From the NCBI GenBank assembly GCA_013398615.1, contig VZSR01002364.1, positions 111,553 to 175,552 of the forward strand: 64,000 nt of DNA, written 5' to 3'. The translations under genes and the position numbers were made by a program. The notes under the pieces were generated by a model that worked only from the letters and a program-made list of their open reading frames with translations, made no database searches and was not told the DNA's origin. The DNA is from Brachypodius melanocephalos (lineage: Eukaryota > Chordata > Aves > Passeriformes > Pycnonotidae). This document shows, one piece after another, positions 24,291 to 36,600 of the stretch (positions are counted from its first letter, which is position 1; each line of letters starts with the position of its first letter).

Positions 24291-27200
24291 ATAATCCAAC
24301 AACTTACAGCTGTGTTTTGCCTTAACACTGATAGGAGAACACCCAAAGCACATGCAATGCCATGGCTATTTCAAAATTCTGTCTCATGTTGATTGCTGCC
24401 TCTGTCACACCAGCAGCCTGTCAGCAAGGAAAAGAGTGCACTTCTTTGTGTACATGATGTAAAAGTCAAATTCAGAATGCACAGTGATGGCAGGAAATGA
24501 AAATAAAAAGTCAAAAAGCATGGGAATATCTGTGGTGGACAGGCATGCTTTCTGATGAGACCCAAAGAACTGCCCAGAACTGACCCTTTTGTTGGACCTG
24601 AGCTGTTTCTGTTGGGTTCCTAAATCCTGCATCAAAATGTAAGCCTCAGCGAGATGGGTTCTATCATATCTTCCAAAATTCTTGGCTTCATTCTCATTTT
24701 TTTTCTATCAAATACGACATTGAATACAGCTTGCAGAAGTCACCACCAGGATTAAATGAAAAAGACTTCCCAGCCTCTTTGTCATATAAAGAAATACTAA
24801 AATTTGATTGGTATAGGAGAAAGTGTTAGGGGTTTTTTTCCTCATTGCAGCATGGAGAGTATCAGATAAAGACAGGGATAAAGAATAAACTTCAAGTTTA
24901 CTTACATCCCGATCTCCTTGCCAGATACATAAGGTCTTAACTGATGCTACTCTGTTTGTTATGGTGTTTAGACTGGTTTACACAGCACAGAAATGCTCTG
25001 GGCCCCAGTGAAGAAGGAATACTTTGGAAGAGAAATTCACCTACTCTCTAAATATTGTACTCAGTGGAATCACCTTTCTTTGGGATTTACAGTCCTTTGC
25101 AGCCATTATTGCCCAGTAGGTAAATGTGCATTTATAAAGTTGCAAAGTTATTTATAGAATGCGATATAGTAACAACTTGCTCCTTGGGTATCAATTTAAT
25201 GTGGAAAATTCATGAAGTCAGACTTCTTAAAACAATAATTATTTTTAACAAGTGCAAAAAAAAAAAAAAGGAAAAAAAATCAAATTCCTGAAACACCTCT
25301 TCATGATATTTGTAATTATTTTCAAGACAGCTATTATATATTTGTCCACCTAACTATTTAAAGCCCATTTCTCACCTTTCATGAGCTTCGTAACAGAACA
25401 ACTCTGAGATTTCTCTCTTCATTACTGCCTCTGCACCCCTTAAGGAGCCTGAAATGAATGGGGACAAATTGAGGGACAAATAGAATCAGTTTTGAAAAAG
25501 AATTTTTGGCACACACACACATATATATACACATGAATATGATACAATATCCATAAGAATATGGTCTTAAGGTGATTGTAAAAGCATGAAATATTATGTG
25601 ATTTGGGGGCATTTCAACTGTTTTTAAAATCAGGACCTAAACCATCTTGTGCAATTCTCAGTAGAGATTCTGCAGTATTGACCAGCTTTGCCTTTATGAC
25701 TTGGCCACCTTGAAAGATCTTTAAAGAGCAAGTCAGTGTGCAATTTCTTTACTGACCTGTATATAAATCTCACTTCCCCAAGCTGAGTTTTGCATTATTT
25801 ATTTCTGAGAGAAAGGCAAAAGTTTTTTAAAAAGCATTCTCAAAGAGTACTCTTATCCTTAAAAGTGAAAGGAAGAAAAAAAACAACTCTGAATTATTTT
25901 GATAAACAAAAAAGCTGTTGCTCACTCCTGGAGTTAAAAATGAACTCATGAAGGGAAAGCTGCCAAACACAAGCATTTTCTGGTAGGTATGAGTGACATG
26001 CAAGATCCCTCTCCCTCTGCCATTTTGTGTGAGTGAGGGCTGGGAAGCCACTGGGATTTGTTAATGGATAAGAAATGCATGACCAGGACAGTAACTGGTT
26101 GGACACAGTGTTTGGAGCTGCTGGGATGTGCACAGGATGAAAAGAGGCAGCAAAATGGAGTGACTTCTGCGAGCTCAGAAAATTTGCTGCTTTCAAACTC
26201 CCTCAGACTTCTAGAAGCTGGCAGTCAGCTCTTACATTGGCAATGCAGGGATAAAAAACATACATTAAAATGTGATTAATTCTTTAACAGTCAGACTTCT
26301 TGAAATGTAATGGATACTGTGCTCAGCTTGGTATACATCAGCCCTTAAACAAAATAATTCTGCCACTCAACCCAGTGTTGCATTTTCTACCTGCCTCTCA
26401 TTTTTATCTTACATTTCTTATGTGTCTCATCTTTCAAAGAGAGTCTGAAAAAGAAATGATCACTGCTTAAAGATAATATCCTCATTTCTATATATAGGGT
26501 TTGCATGCACTTCTATCAAGTTCTACCCATAATATTATGACATACAAATATTACTCATATTTCTAGACTGAGTGCTGGAGCTCCTCTCCAATACAGATAA
26601 TATGTCAAGGAATGACTGCCAACAAGTCAAGAAATGACTGCCAACAAATTCCCTTTTATCCTTTTAAAGCTACTGTTCTACTGATGCTAAGAAATGTCAC
26701 ACGTAGTTTTCCAGCTGAAAGTGGTGAGTACACAGGTACCAAGAAGGAATTTTATGTTGTTTCATTTGCAACTGTTTCTACTGATGATTTACAGATCTTA
26801 AGACAGATATTAGTCAGAACATCAACATTTTGTGTACACAGTAAACAGTACTTTCACCTAAACATTTAACATATCTTTAAAGAAAACTGGGGAATTGAGT
26901 AGAAAAAGCTAAATTACTACTTTTTTTCTCAGTAAAAATGGCATGGTTATATCTGGACAAGGTTATAACTTCAAACACAAATACTTTCTTCTTTGAAATC
27001 AGTATTGAAAAACTATATTGTAATTGTAGCCATACAAAATGTTTATTATATTACAAATTATTTGTACACTATATTTTCACTTTATCATTGCTTTGTGCTC
27101 AGACAGTATAAATATTACAGCATGATTTTTCTTTCTCAGGAATGTCCTAACTGTCTTGAGATAATCTTACTTTATACTTAAAAAAAATACAGAAACATAT

Positions 27201-29816
27201 TACAAACAGGATAAAAAGGCATCATGAATGAAGAATGTAAGATGGTTTTCTGAATAAAGTGCACCACAATGGTTTCAGAGTCATGGTTCAGGAAATATTC
27301 AATAGACTGCACATCATCCATAATAATACCAAACAAAATAATGTTGAAACTCTAACAGGTCTTCCTCAGAAGTATGAAGAGTACTTTGTTTAACTTTCCT
27401 GAAATGGGTTTTCTTTCTAGAAGGCTAATTAAATGCTTTTGTTTGGGGGTTTTCCATTTTCTACAGACATCCAAACCCTGGACATGTCTGTATTTTCCAA
27501 AAGTTTAGTTTCCAGTATGGCAAAATACAAGATTCATCGTGTAAGATATATGAGACTTTATCCTCACACATTTTTCAGTAGAACTATTAAATTGCTAAAA
27601 TTTAAGAATGGGAAAAGACTTACAAACAGAGTTAAGTGTCCAAAAGATGCTGTTTAAAACTGGAATGCCCTGCTTCCTGTGACCTTTTTGGGAATACACT
27701 GTCGCATTACCTTTTCCACTTCTATGGCTTCAGGGTGCCCATCCACAGGATCGTGGCTGTTTCCATAATTTCAGCCTCAGGATAACTCTGCAAAACTGGA
27801 GTCTAAGCTAGAGAAATTTATTACACAGCACATTTCACTTAGAAGGGCCCATTTCCTTGCAAAAATTCACTGGGCTACATAGAAGAATCATTCAAAAACT
27901 GAGATGATAAAGCAGATGCAAATTGTGGCTGACACAACCTGGTGTAGGTTTCACTTCCCAGGTTAGGTCAAGCCAGCTGTGAACCAGCTTAGGCTAAATA
28001 AAAGTCAGCTGCTCTTCCATTATATCTGCACTTATGTTACGGTGAGCCAAATGACTGAAAAAAACCCAGAATTCTGTTCAAGGGGTTTAGTGAAATCTGC
28101 TTTTATAGACAAAGCCCAATAGAGAAACTCGGCCTTGCTCTCAGTGAGTGAAATTTCCACTGAAGCCAACCAGAACCAGTCTTTCTGTGGCACTCTGAGT
28201 TTGGCCCAGTATTTTTCATTTGTTATTCTAAAGTGTGATGCTCTTAGCCAGCTATTAATTGGACCCAATTTGGCTGTGTTGTGTTACACGGATAATACCA
28301 GTATTATCTGCTGACAGGTAACTGAGACCACAGCCAGCCTTTACTAGACTTGTATTTATATGAAAAATTGAGTTTCTTTGGTTGTTTAGTATCCAAGTCA
28401 CCCAATTGCATATTTGTGTACTCCAGACATAGCATGTTTATACTGATCAGTAAAATTACCAGGGGTTTTTTCTTTTTTTCTTTTTTTTCTTTTTCCACTT
28501 TGTTTATGGAAATTTTCTGACTATAGCAGACTAGTCACTTATATAAATATACAGCACATATATACATAGAAATTACAAAAATACATTTTATTTATATGTG
28601 ATTTTAAATAATAAAAATTAAATTTCACATTTATTGAAAGATTAACTAGCATTCCAAACGCTTCTGCAATATTCAAGGTATTGAAGCAGAAGATGTCTGT
28701 ATATTCTAGGATAATTATGCATTACAGTCTCAATCAGGGTTTATAATATAATTATTAGGGGGAAAAATAGCTCTGTTTAAAAGTTTGTGCTTCATCAATT
28801 TCTTCTTCTATCCCTATTCTAGTCTTCTCTCTCCTTCTCTCAATTTACTGATGGCCAAAAAGCTAAACCAAGTTCCCTTTCCCACATCAGTTAAGACCAA
28901 AGAAAGTCAGGGAAATGAAATGATCAGACAAAATAGTAGTTGAGGATAACTAAATAACCTGAAATACTGAATATGAAGGACATTACCTTTAACTCCAGCT
29001 GACACCAAATACGCCCAACACAACAAATTTTGCAACAACTTCAGTTCCTGGAGCTAATTGCTGAAGGAACTGAAAACAATTGTTCATGATCTCCAACTAG
29101 TTTGTACAACTGCAAAATATTAACTACTGTCCCATCCAAGTGCTTTGATTTTCTTCTGGGATTGGACTCCTACCACAACGCAGTGTAACAATCAGTGACC
29201 TTTATCTCGCACAATATAAAGTCCACATCATTTCTGGCAATGCTCTCTTTTTCACAGAACATTAGTATTTTTGTTAATCCGTGTAACTGTTAACTTATTT
29301 ACATGTTAATATAGTAATTAGGTCCTCTACATTCAGAACTTCCTGGGTGCGCATTCACCGTGCCAGCATAATCAAAAAGAACTGCAGCTTCAGGTAGCAC
29401 TTCCTGGCATCACTTTAGTAGATAGCATTGTTAAAGAAAGAGAAAAAAAGCACTGTGTTGAAGAGAGGTTTCCTTGTCCAAGCAAGTGTATTCATTTTTC
29501 CAGGTTGGAAGGATTTAAAGGTCTCAGGTTTACCAGCTTCAGATGCATTCAGAGTGAAAAGCCCAATTATAGAGGAAACACGAATAACCTTTCTTCATTT
29601 CTCTTGGAAGCTTTTAGCACCAATATCCTTTGCTGGCTCTTCATGCACTGTATTCTCTAAGGCTGAAAAAAATCTCATCCACAACCCAACAGTGGCACTG
29701 AGGGACAAGGTAGCCATCAAATATCGAAGTGTCATTCACCTTCTTCACAGTCCTCTCTTCTTTCACTTCTTTGTACTGTTAGTAGGATGAAGAGACTCTG
29801 AGCTATTTACAAGACT
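24291..29816. other. Intergenic region between convergent genes
   Basis: AT-rich non-coding DNA that may include a longer 3' UTR of KIAA1549L if a more distal poly(A) site is used. Contains an A-rich run near 25256-25280, a small CA/TA repeat near 25510-25535, a 22-bp tandem duplication at 26604-26647 and a T-rich run near 28465-28495. The 120-codon + strand open frame at 29428-29790 shows no family features. Confidence 0.5.
26604..26647. repeat. 22-bp tandem duplication, two units
   Basis: Two adjacent 22-bp units, GTCAAGGAATGACTGCCAAC plus AA and a copy differing by one base. Probably a recent replication-slippage duplication. Confidence 0.9.
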
Positions 29817-29822
29817 TTTATT
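29817..29822 (-). terminator. Candidate poly(A) signal of KIAA1549L
   Basis: The + strand reads TTTATT, giving AATAAA in the transcript sense. It is the nearest strong signal seen past the stop codon. Usage is inferred from position only. Confidence 0.35.
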
Positions 29823-30397
29823 TGTATTACTTAGTCATGTTGAATTCTCTTGGTTTGAATACAGTCTCTGGGATGAAAAGGCTGAAATGACTCTGCACTG
29901 CTGAAATCAGCATCCCTTATACAATGTCCCACAGCAAACAATTAACGCAGCCATTGCCATGCCAACTGTGGCCTTCAGCAAACCATGTTCTGCAGGTTTT
30001 TTTTTCTGGAATCCAAGTTTTGGCATGCAGAAGTTATTTTCAGCAGCTCCACCTCTGGGTCTGCAAATGAAATTTCTTGTGGCACAGACACGTTCAGCAG
30101 CATCTTTAATAATGATGGGTCATAATACGAGAGCAAAGTGACAAACAATTGCATATGGTTGATTTCATCAGTATGAAACAGGTTCCTGGCAGCTTTTCCT
30201 TAGCTGGAAAGCAGAATTTCATATCTTCAGAGTCACGTTGCTCTGCTTTAAGTCATTTCATAGTGTTGACTTTTCAGACAGATTAAAATGCCATCGCTTT
30301 GGCACAATTCACAGGAATTTTGTAGCTGAAAATTAAAGGAGTCGCTTTCTTGGCTACCCCAGGTGGCAAGATACAAACACTGTGCACAGAAGATACA
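29817..30397 (-). other. KIAA1549L: Likely 3' UTR of KIAA1549L
   Basis: Sequence directly following the stop codon on the - strand. The nearest clear AATAAA on that strand is at 29817-29822, 575 bp beyond the stop. The human transcript may have a longer 3' UTR, so this end is a minimum guess. Confidence 0.45.
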
Positions 30398-30679
30398 TTA
30401 GACCTGGAACTCAAACATATCTGTCTGCTTCTTGGCCAGCTTGGCCACTTCTTCCCTTATTGCCTTGACGAGGGCGGCGGTGGAGATGTTGGTGAGCGGC
30501 GCGTCCGCGGGGTCGGTGTCGGCCAGGCTCTGCTGGGAGGCGGCGGCGGAGGCCAGCGGAGCCTGCTCCAGGCTGGGGTGCAGGCTGCCCTGCTGGCTGT
30601 ACTGCCGGGGCAGGCGGGACGGTGAGCTGTGCTGGTACCGCGGCCTCGGGTAAGCCTCGATGTAGCCAGGGAGCGGCAC
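30398..30679 (-). CDS. KIAA1549L: KIAA1549L terminal coding exon
   Basis: Codes 93 residues and the TAA stop at 30398-30400. The acceptor is CCGCAG just before 30679, phase 0. The exon starts VPLPGYIEAYPRPRY, passes through a Ser/Gln/Ala-rich stretch, and ends with NISTAALVKAIREEVAKL and the MFEFQV tail. The tail is a predicted amphipathic, possibly coiled-coil helix, strongly conserved in the family by memory. The middle third is markedly CpG-rich compared with the flanking introns. Confidence 0.95.
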   Translation of the reverse strand: MPLPGYIEAYPRPRYQHSSPSRLPRQYSQQGSLHPSLEQAPLASAAASQQSLADTDPADAPLTNISTAALVKAIREEVAKLAKKQTDMFEFQV

Positions 30680-33600
30680 CTGCGGAGGATTGGAATGCAC
30701 AGAATTACACGGAACGATCGACCCGCCAGGGACTGCAAACCTGCCCGGGGCGCTGCCAGATATGACAGACAGGACCAAATGGAGGCAATGCAAACCTCGG
30801 AATTCCCAGCTTCTGCTTACAAATGCCTATCCTGGCAGCAAAAATATCTGCTTGTCCTCATTTATCATCACCTCCAAAAGTCCAAGGGAAAAGGTTTTCC
30901 TGAAAGCGTGCTCTCTGCTTAGCAAACACTCCGGTTTTAAACAAACAGCATGATATTAGTACACCAAAAAATCCTGGAACTGAAAAGCAGGTTCTGCTTC
31001 AAGTTTTCTGATTTGCTGCCACTGTCTAATCCAAGCCAGCCAAGTGTCTGGTTTCACTGCTCCTAACAAACTCACCAGATCCAGACAACAAGGATAAGCT
31101 CAGGTGCACCAGCTTGGAAACTCAAGACTCAAAGGGATGTCTGACTGCTCAGAAGTGTCAGGATTTCTGGTCACGTTTAACAGAATTAAACGAGAGATTC
31201 ACAAGTTTTGTAACTTCATGGATTCCAACCCCATGTAACACCAGCTAAAACTAAAACAATAACATAGGCCCTTTAGTCACAGTGAGAGATTAACTTTCTC
31301 TCACAAATCAATGAACCATGATACCAGTCTTTTTGGCACTGAGAAGATTTTAATGCATCAAATAAAAAACAGTATTTATGATTTCCAAAAGTCCATAAAA
31401 CAGGAATCTACGGGCCTTAATTTTGATGAAGGCTTTATGCCTGAAGCCTGACCATTAAGATTTACACATCTTCTACACAGCCTTGAGTATCCATCAAATG
31501 CTGAAAAGAATGTCAAACACGTTCACTATGATATGATGAGACAAATGTAGGAAGCAGGTATGATATGAAAGTGACCACTAGATGTAGGCATCTCTGTTTA
31601 GTTCAAAACAGGCTCTTCAAAAGGAGATTTTACTAGAACAACATGTGAACACGCCACTAGAGGCCACCAAGTTACTGTTATCACTAAGCAGCATCCAGCA
31701 GGTTGGAAAATAAGTGCTTTTGTGGGCCTTGTCCCACAGAACTTAAGTGTTTCAGTACTTACCATTTGTCTCAGAGGGTAATATAGTACAGTATTGAGCT
31801 TATAAAATAATTCTTTGTCAAATCTCCTGTTTCCTCTACTCCCTTATTTACAGTCTAGGCTAGCAGAAATGTGTGAGAAATAAAGAATCTAATATATATT
31901 AAGCCTCTATTCTCAATAATTATAAGAAAATCTTGGAAGTGTGATCAAGCTGTATTCTAGAGGCTCAGAAACCAGGACATGTCCAGAAATTACAACCCTG
32001 AATATTACTTCAGATCTTTATGTTATTCCCTTTTATTCAGGTTTTCTGACTGTCCTATGTTGCTAATGCTATTACTAGCTCCTCTAGTAACAATTTTCAA
32101 ATAAAGACAGTTCCTTGACAGATTTGCAAATTCATTGTAGAAACTGCAGTAGTTTGTGCTTTTTTACCTCTTCTGCAAAGCCACTGGAGGACTGAAAATC
32201 TGAGGAACAAGGAGGTGTTAAAGCTCTGCCGTCAGTTAGAAGGGACATTTGTTTCCTTTGAATTCTATACTGCCATGGTTATTTTTCAGACAGATTCCTA
32301 CATTCCTCTCCATTCCTCTTTCCCTGAAGACAAGGAAACCCACAACAGGGTTACACTCTTCTCCTTCCAGAGGAAGGAGCTGGGGGCTGGAGTCTTGAGT
32401 TGCAGTTTTGACCCCTTTGTTTCAGTCTCCACTTTTGACAAGTGATACCTGACTCTTTTTCCACAGGACTGCAGTCAAGAGTAGGGACACAAAAGGGAGA
32501 ATGAATGCAAGACAAGTAAAATCTCCTGGTTTGTTTTGTGGCTCTTTTTTTTTTCCTTCTTAGAGAACAAGTTTAAAATCATTGCTAAGATACAATGGGC
32601 CTCCAGGATTTAAGATGTCAGAAGGGTTAAATACACACATAAAACAAATAAATATACAAAAAACAAACACCAAAACAACAACAACAACAAAGGAAATAAA
32701 GCTTTTCATGCTTTAAAAGGCAGCCCTGAGAAGAAAATTTATACCAGAGCATCACAAACTTCCAGGTGTCAGGGGCACATCAGCAGGTGTGCTCAGCTTA
32801 CAAATGAACAGCTTTTTTTCTGACAGTTCAGCCTTCAAATTCAGACTTGCATCTCAAAGTCATACTGAATTCTTTTCCTCACAGGCATTGGGAGCAGTAA
32901 TAAAGAGTGAACAACAAAAAGCTGCCCCTGGAACATTGATATGACTGTTTTGTCTCTTGCTTAGCTGCTCAAAGCCAACTTAGATTTCAACTGCAATTCA
33001 TTAAAATGTTCTGTTGACGATTTGCACAAGGAAATTGAATCTCTCTCTCAGGTTTTTTAACCGGAGTGGTTCTGCATAAATACCACATGTGAGCTCAAGC
33101 AGAAGAATTGATCTTTTTTTCCCTAGTGTAAAAAAAGGCCGGCATTTGAGAAATTGTTTCAAACATGATAAACTACTGCAATTCATTTTAGGATGTTTCA
33201 ACTTCAGTTCCTTGAAATGTAGGTTTACTTTGGGCTAAAAATTACATCTGTTCCAGTCTGGGCTTGTGCAATTAATTATTTAATTTATGATCTGTCACTC
33301 CAGCCTTTGGGAGGATTTGAAACACCGCACAGCAGGGCTGGGAGGTGAGATTTGGGAGCCAGGCTATCTTGAGAGAAGGCTTCAAGAGAGCAAGATGCTT
33401 CCCCAACTTTCAAACAGCTCAAGGCTCCCTTGAGATGCAGCATCACCTTCTCCTGACACATGTCTATCCAAAAATTTAACCTTTCTTGGGAAAAAAAAAT
33501 GACATCTAACCCATCAACAGCTGCCAGACCCTAATGATTCCACCCTCTAAAGACCTTGCTTACAGTTCATGTTATGAACAGCTGAAGTATCTATGCCATC

Positions 33601-36600
33601 TCTTATGGCTTTTCACTACTAGAAATTATTCCCATTCAAGGAAAAATTATCCTTTTCAGTTTCTTTGTAGACCAGTGAAGAACTGCTGAAAACCCCTCCC
33701 TGTGCAAAACACAGAGCACACAGGTGGTTAGAAAAGCAAGGATGCTTACAGAGTCTGCCCACTGCCCTGGCAACTCATTTTCTCCAGCATAGGGCATCCA
33801 GGCTTGGTTCCTGTAGGCAGTGGGAGGAGTTGGGATGAAATAGCCCGTGAAGCCAGGTCGGTTTGCTGGAATGGCAAACACTGCTGGTACTGTGTTTCCT
33901 GTCAAATAAAGAAAGAGTAGGCATCATTAATAGCTGGGATTTTCAGCTGTAAATCAGAAGATAGTGCTTATGAAATATGGACTTAATGTTTGTTTGTTGG
34001 GGGTTTTTGTTTGGGGCTTTGGGGTTTTTTTTTGTTTGTTTTTTGGGGTTTTTTTGTTTTTTTTGGTTTTTTTTTTGTTCCACACTCTGACTAGAGCATC
34101 TTCATAATGCTGGGAAATACTGGAGAAGGTAAGATTTGCAGTTGTCCTCATAACCATGTACAGCCTTCAGGAAAAGAAGCCTTCAAGTCCCTAGGACTTG
34201 ATCCTTGTGACAAATGATCTTTGTCAAAACTTTGACTCATTAGAGAAAAGGCTTTTTCCCCCCCTAAGTTTGCTTCCTCGTATTCAATTTTCAGCTGTTG
34301 TTACCATGGGTTTAAGTGTAATGGACCTTTCTTTTCACAATTTACCCAGTCCTTCTTACTATCTCTAGGCAAAAAAAAAAACCCTACAAAAATGGGTCAC
34401 TGATATGTTTATCAGGCTGCACTCTCAACAATTCCACCATAAAACTTCAATGCTTCTGCAAAAATTATCAAGGTTCTACCTGCTCAGTTCCTTTTCCAAG
34501 AACAGTCTATGACTGCCATAAATGATGCAGCTACAACTTCAATAAATATTTGTTGATTCCAAATCTGGTTTATCATCTCTTGATGAAGATGCATGCATAG
34601 GAATATCCAGGAAGCCTCTTGGATTAAAATCCCACTATCACACTCCAATTCGTGTGGAAAGAGCCAGCCATGCTGGCATAAGTTTCAGCCAAATCTCTGG
34701 ATATGGTCATGTCTGCTTTCAGGGAAGGTTTTTTCCTGTGGCCCACAGAAATGCAGAGAACAATTTGGTACAGAGATTATCCACAGGCTATAACTGGGCT
34801 GTCTGGAAGACCAGTATCCTAATGTGCATATTTCCCTTAGGATTTGCTATCATAACTCCATGTATTTGCCTAGTTAAAAATAGAATACAAACAACTTTCT
34901 TGCCCAGTTAAGTGTTCCATCCTCTAGTGTCTATTTGCATGCAAAGACAGACTCCAGCAGTGAATCACCATCATCACACTGAGGGCATGAAATCCTCATC
35001 CCTAAATCCTGGATGGGACAGCTGCATATCATCTTTATCAGTTATTAGGTTTTTAGCTTATTCAGTTATACTACATGGACATGTATTTTACTTTTCAGAT
35101 TCACAGAATATAGCAAAAATAACATTATTTACATGAAAGCAGAAGGGCACTAAATCCTTTAAAAACACAACAAAGTACAACCCCAACATTTTCACTGAGG
35201 AATGGAAGCTCAGTAACATTACACAGCTGGGCAGATTCTCTGTACTAGAATCAATGCAGGGAAAATAAAATTTCTCCCCCTTCCAACTGCACATCATTTG
35301 ACTATTGCTACTAATTGCTCTCAGTAGCTATGATACCACTATGCTGACAAAATCACAAAGACATGGGCCTTTCCCTGAAATTCATACGGAGTATAATTGA
35401 ATTAGCATCAATTACTGGCTGCTTCAAATACCCATCCCCCAGAATCTCATTTACAGCCCTGGCACATTTTTTGCTTCTGAACAATCTACAAGAGGGTTAT
35501 GCTGCCTACTCTCACAGATGCTGGGACATGGCATGGGCACATGCACAGAGATAGAAAGACTCCATCAATGACATCAATCCACAAAGCAGTCTCCAAAACC
35601 CCAGATATTTACGGTTTCTCAATAACCTCCCATGCAGTCACAGACCAGAATTGATATGGATGCAATCGGGGCATAAGGAGAGGAGTAAAATATGGTTTGT
35701 AACACATTTTTCTACAGAGCAGAAACACACCACCTCTACCCCAATTCCTCCAGCCCCATGGTTTGGAAGAAGGTGGGCTAAGGGAAGAGGTGTGGTCAAT
35801 TATTTGTTCTTCTAGGTCATAAACAGCACAAGGGTTGCTATTTTAAATGAGCTAGCAAAGCTATAAATGAATTTTCTTCATACATGTACAGAGAAGAAAC
35901 TGCTGCTCCTGTACATGGCACACGGCTTCTACACCAAAACACTCTCTCAATTTAACCACAGCAAAAGGAGCTACTACTCAGAATGAATATTCAATTGGCT
36001 GATGTCATTCCTTATCCTAAATTATTGTTGCAACATGCTTATCTTAGAGCTGATGCTGGGCTGCATGTGAGTGACATTAGGCATTAACATTCCAAATCAG
36101 CACCTGCAGCAATGTTTCTTCATGTATTGAGGCCATAAAAACTTATTTTCATATCAGAACATTAGAAATCTTGTATTACAATTGCACATTTCTCACAATT
36201 GTCCTTGTCTTTACTTGTGTTACAGCCTTTTGTAGCACCTGTCGCATATGAAAGTTTTCTTCAACTACTCCCAGAATTATTCTGGTAAACTCCACAATGT
36301 ACAGTAAGGTCATTTTGTCTCTTCTGAACTGCAGCCATTCTTCAGCAACACACAGCAATAAAATCTCCTCATCACTGAGTCCAATAAAAAAGTGTATCCT
36401 ACTGATCACATTAGTGCACACATAAAGAAGAGGTCTAGGTAGTGTGACATATTTTATATCTTGAAATGTTTTGAAATGGGAAGGTGAGCATCTGCTCCTT
36501 TCAGGCCCTGTACTATTGGCAGAAGGTATGACAATAAGTGAGATTAGAATGGATCCTTCAAACCTACTGCATTTAATTAATTGACAACACATCTGTTTAG

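Noticed and set aside
29428..29790. + strand 120-codon frame next to the KIAA1549L 3' end
   Set aside because: Antisense to or just beyond the 3' UTR, with no recognisable features.
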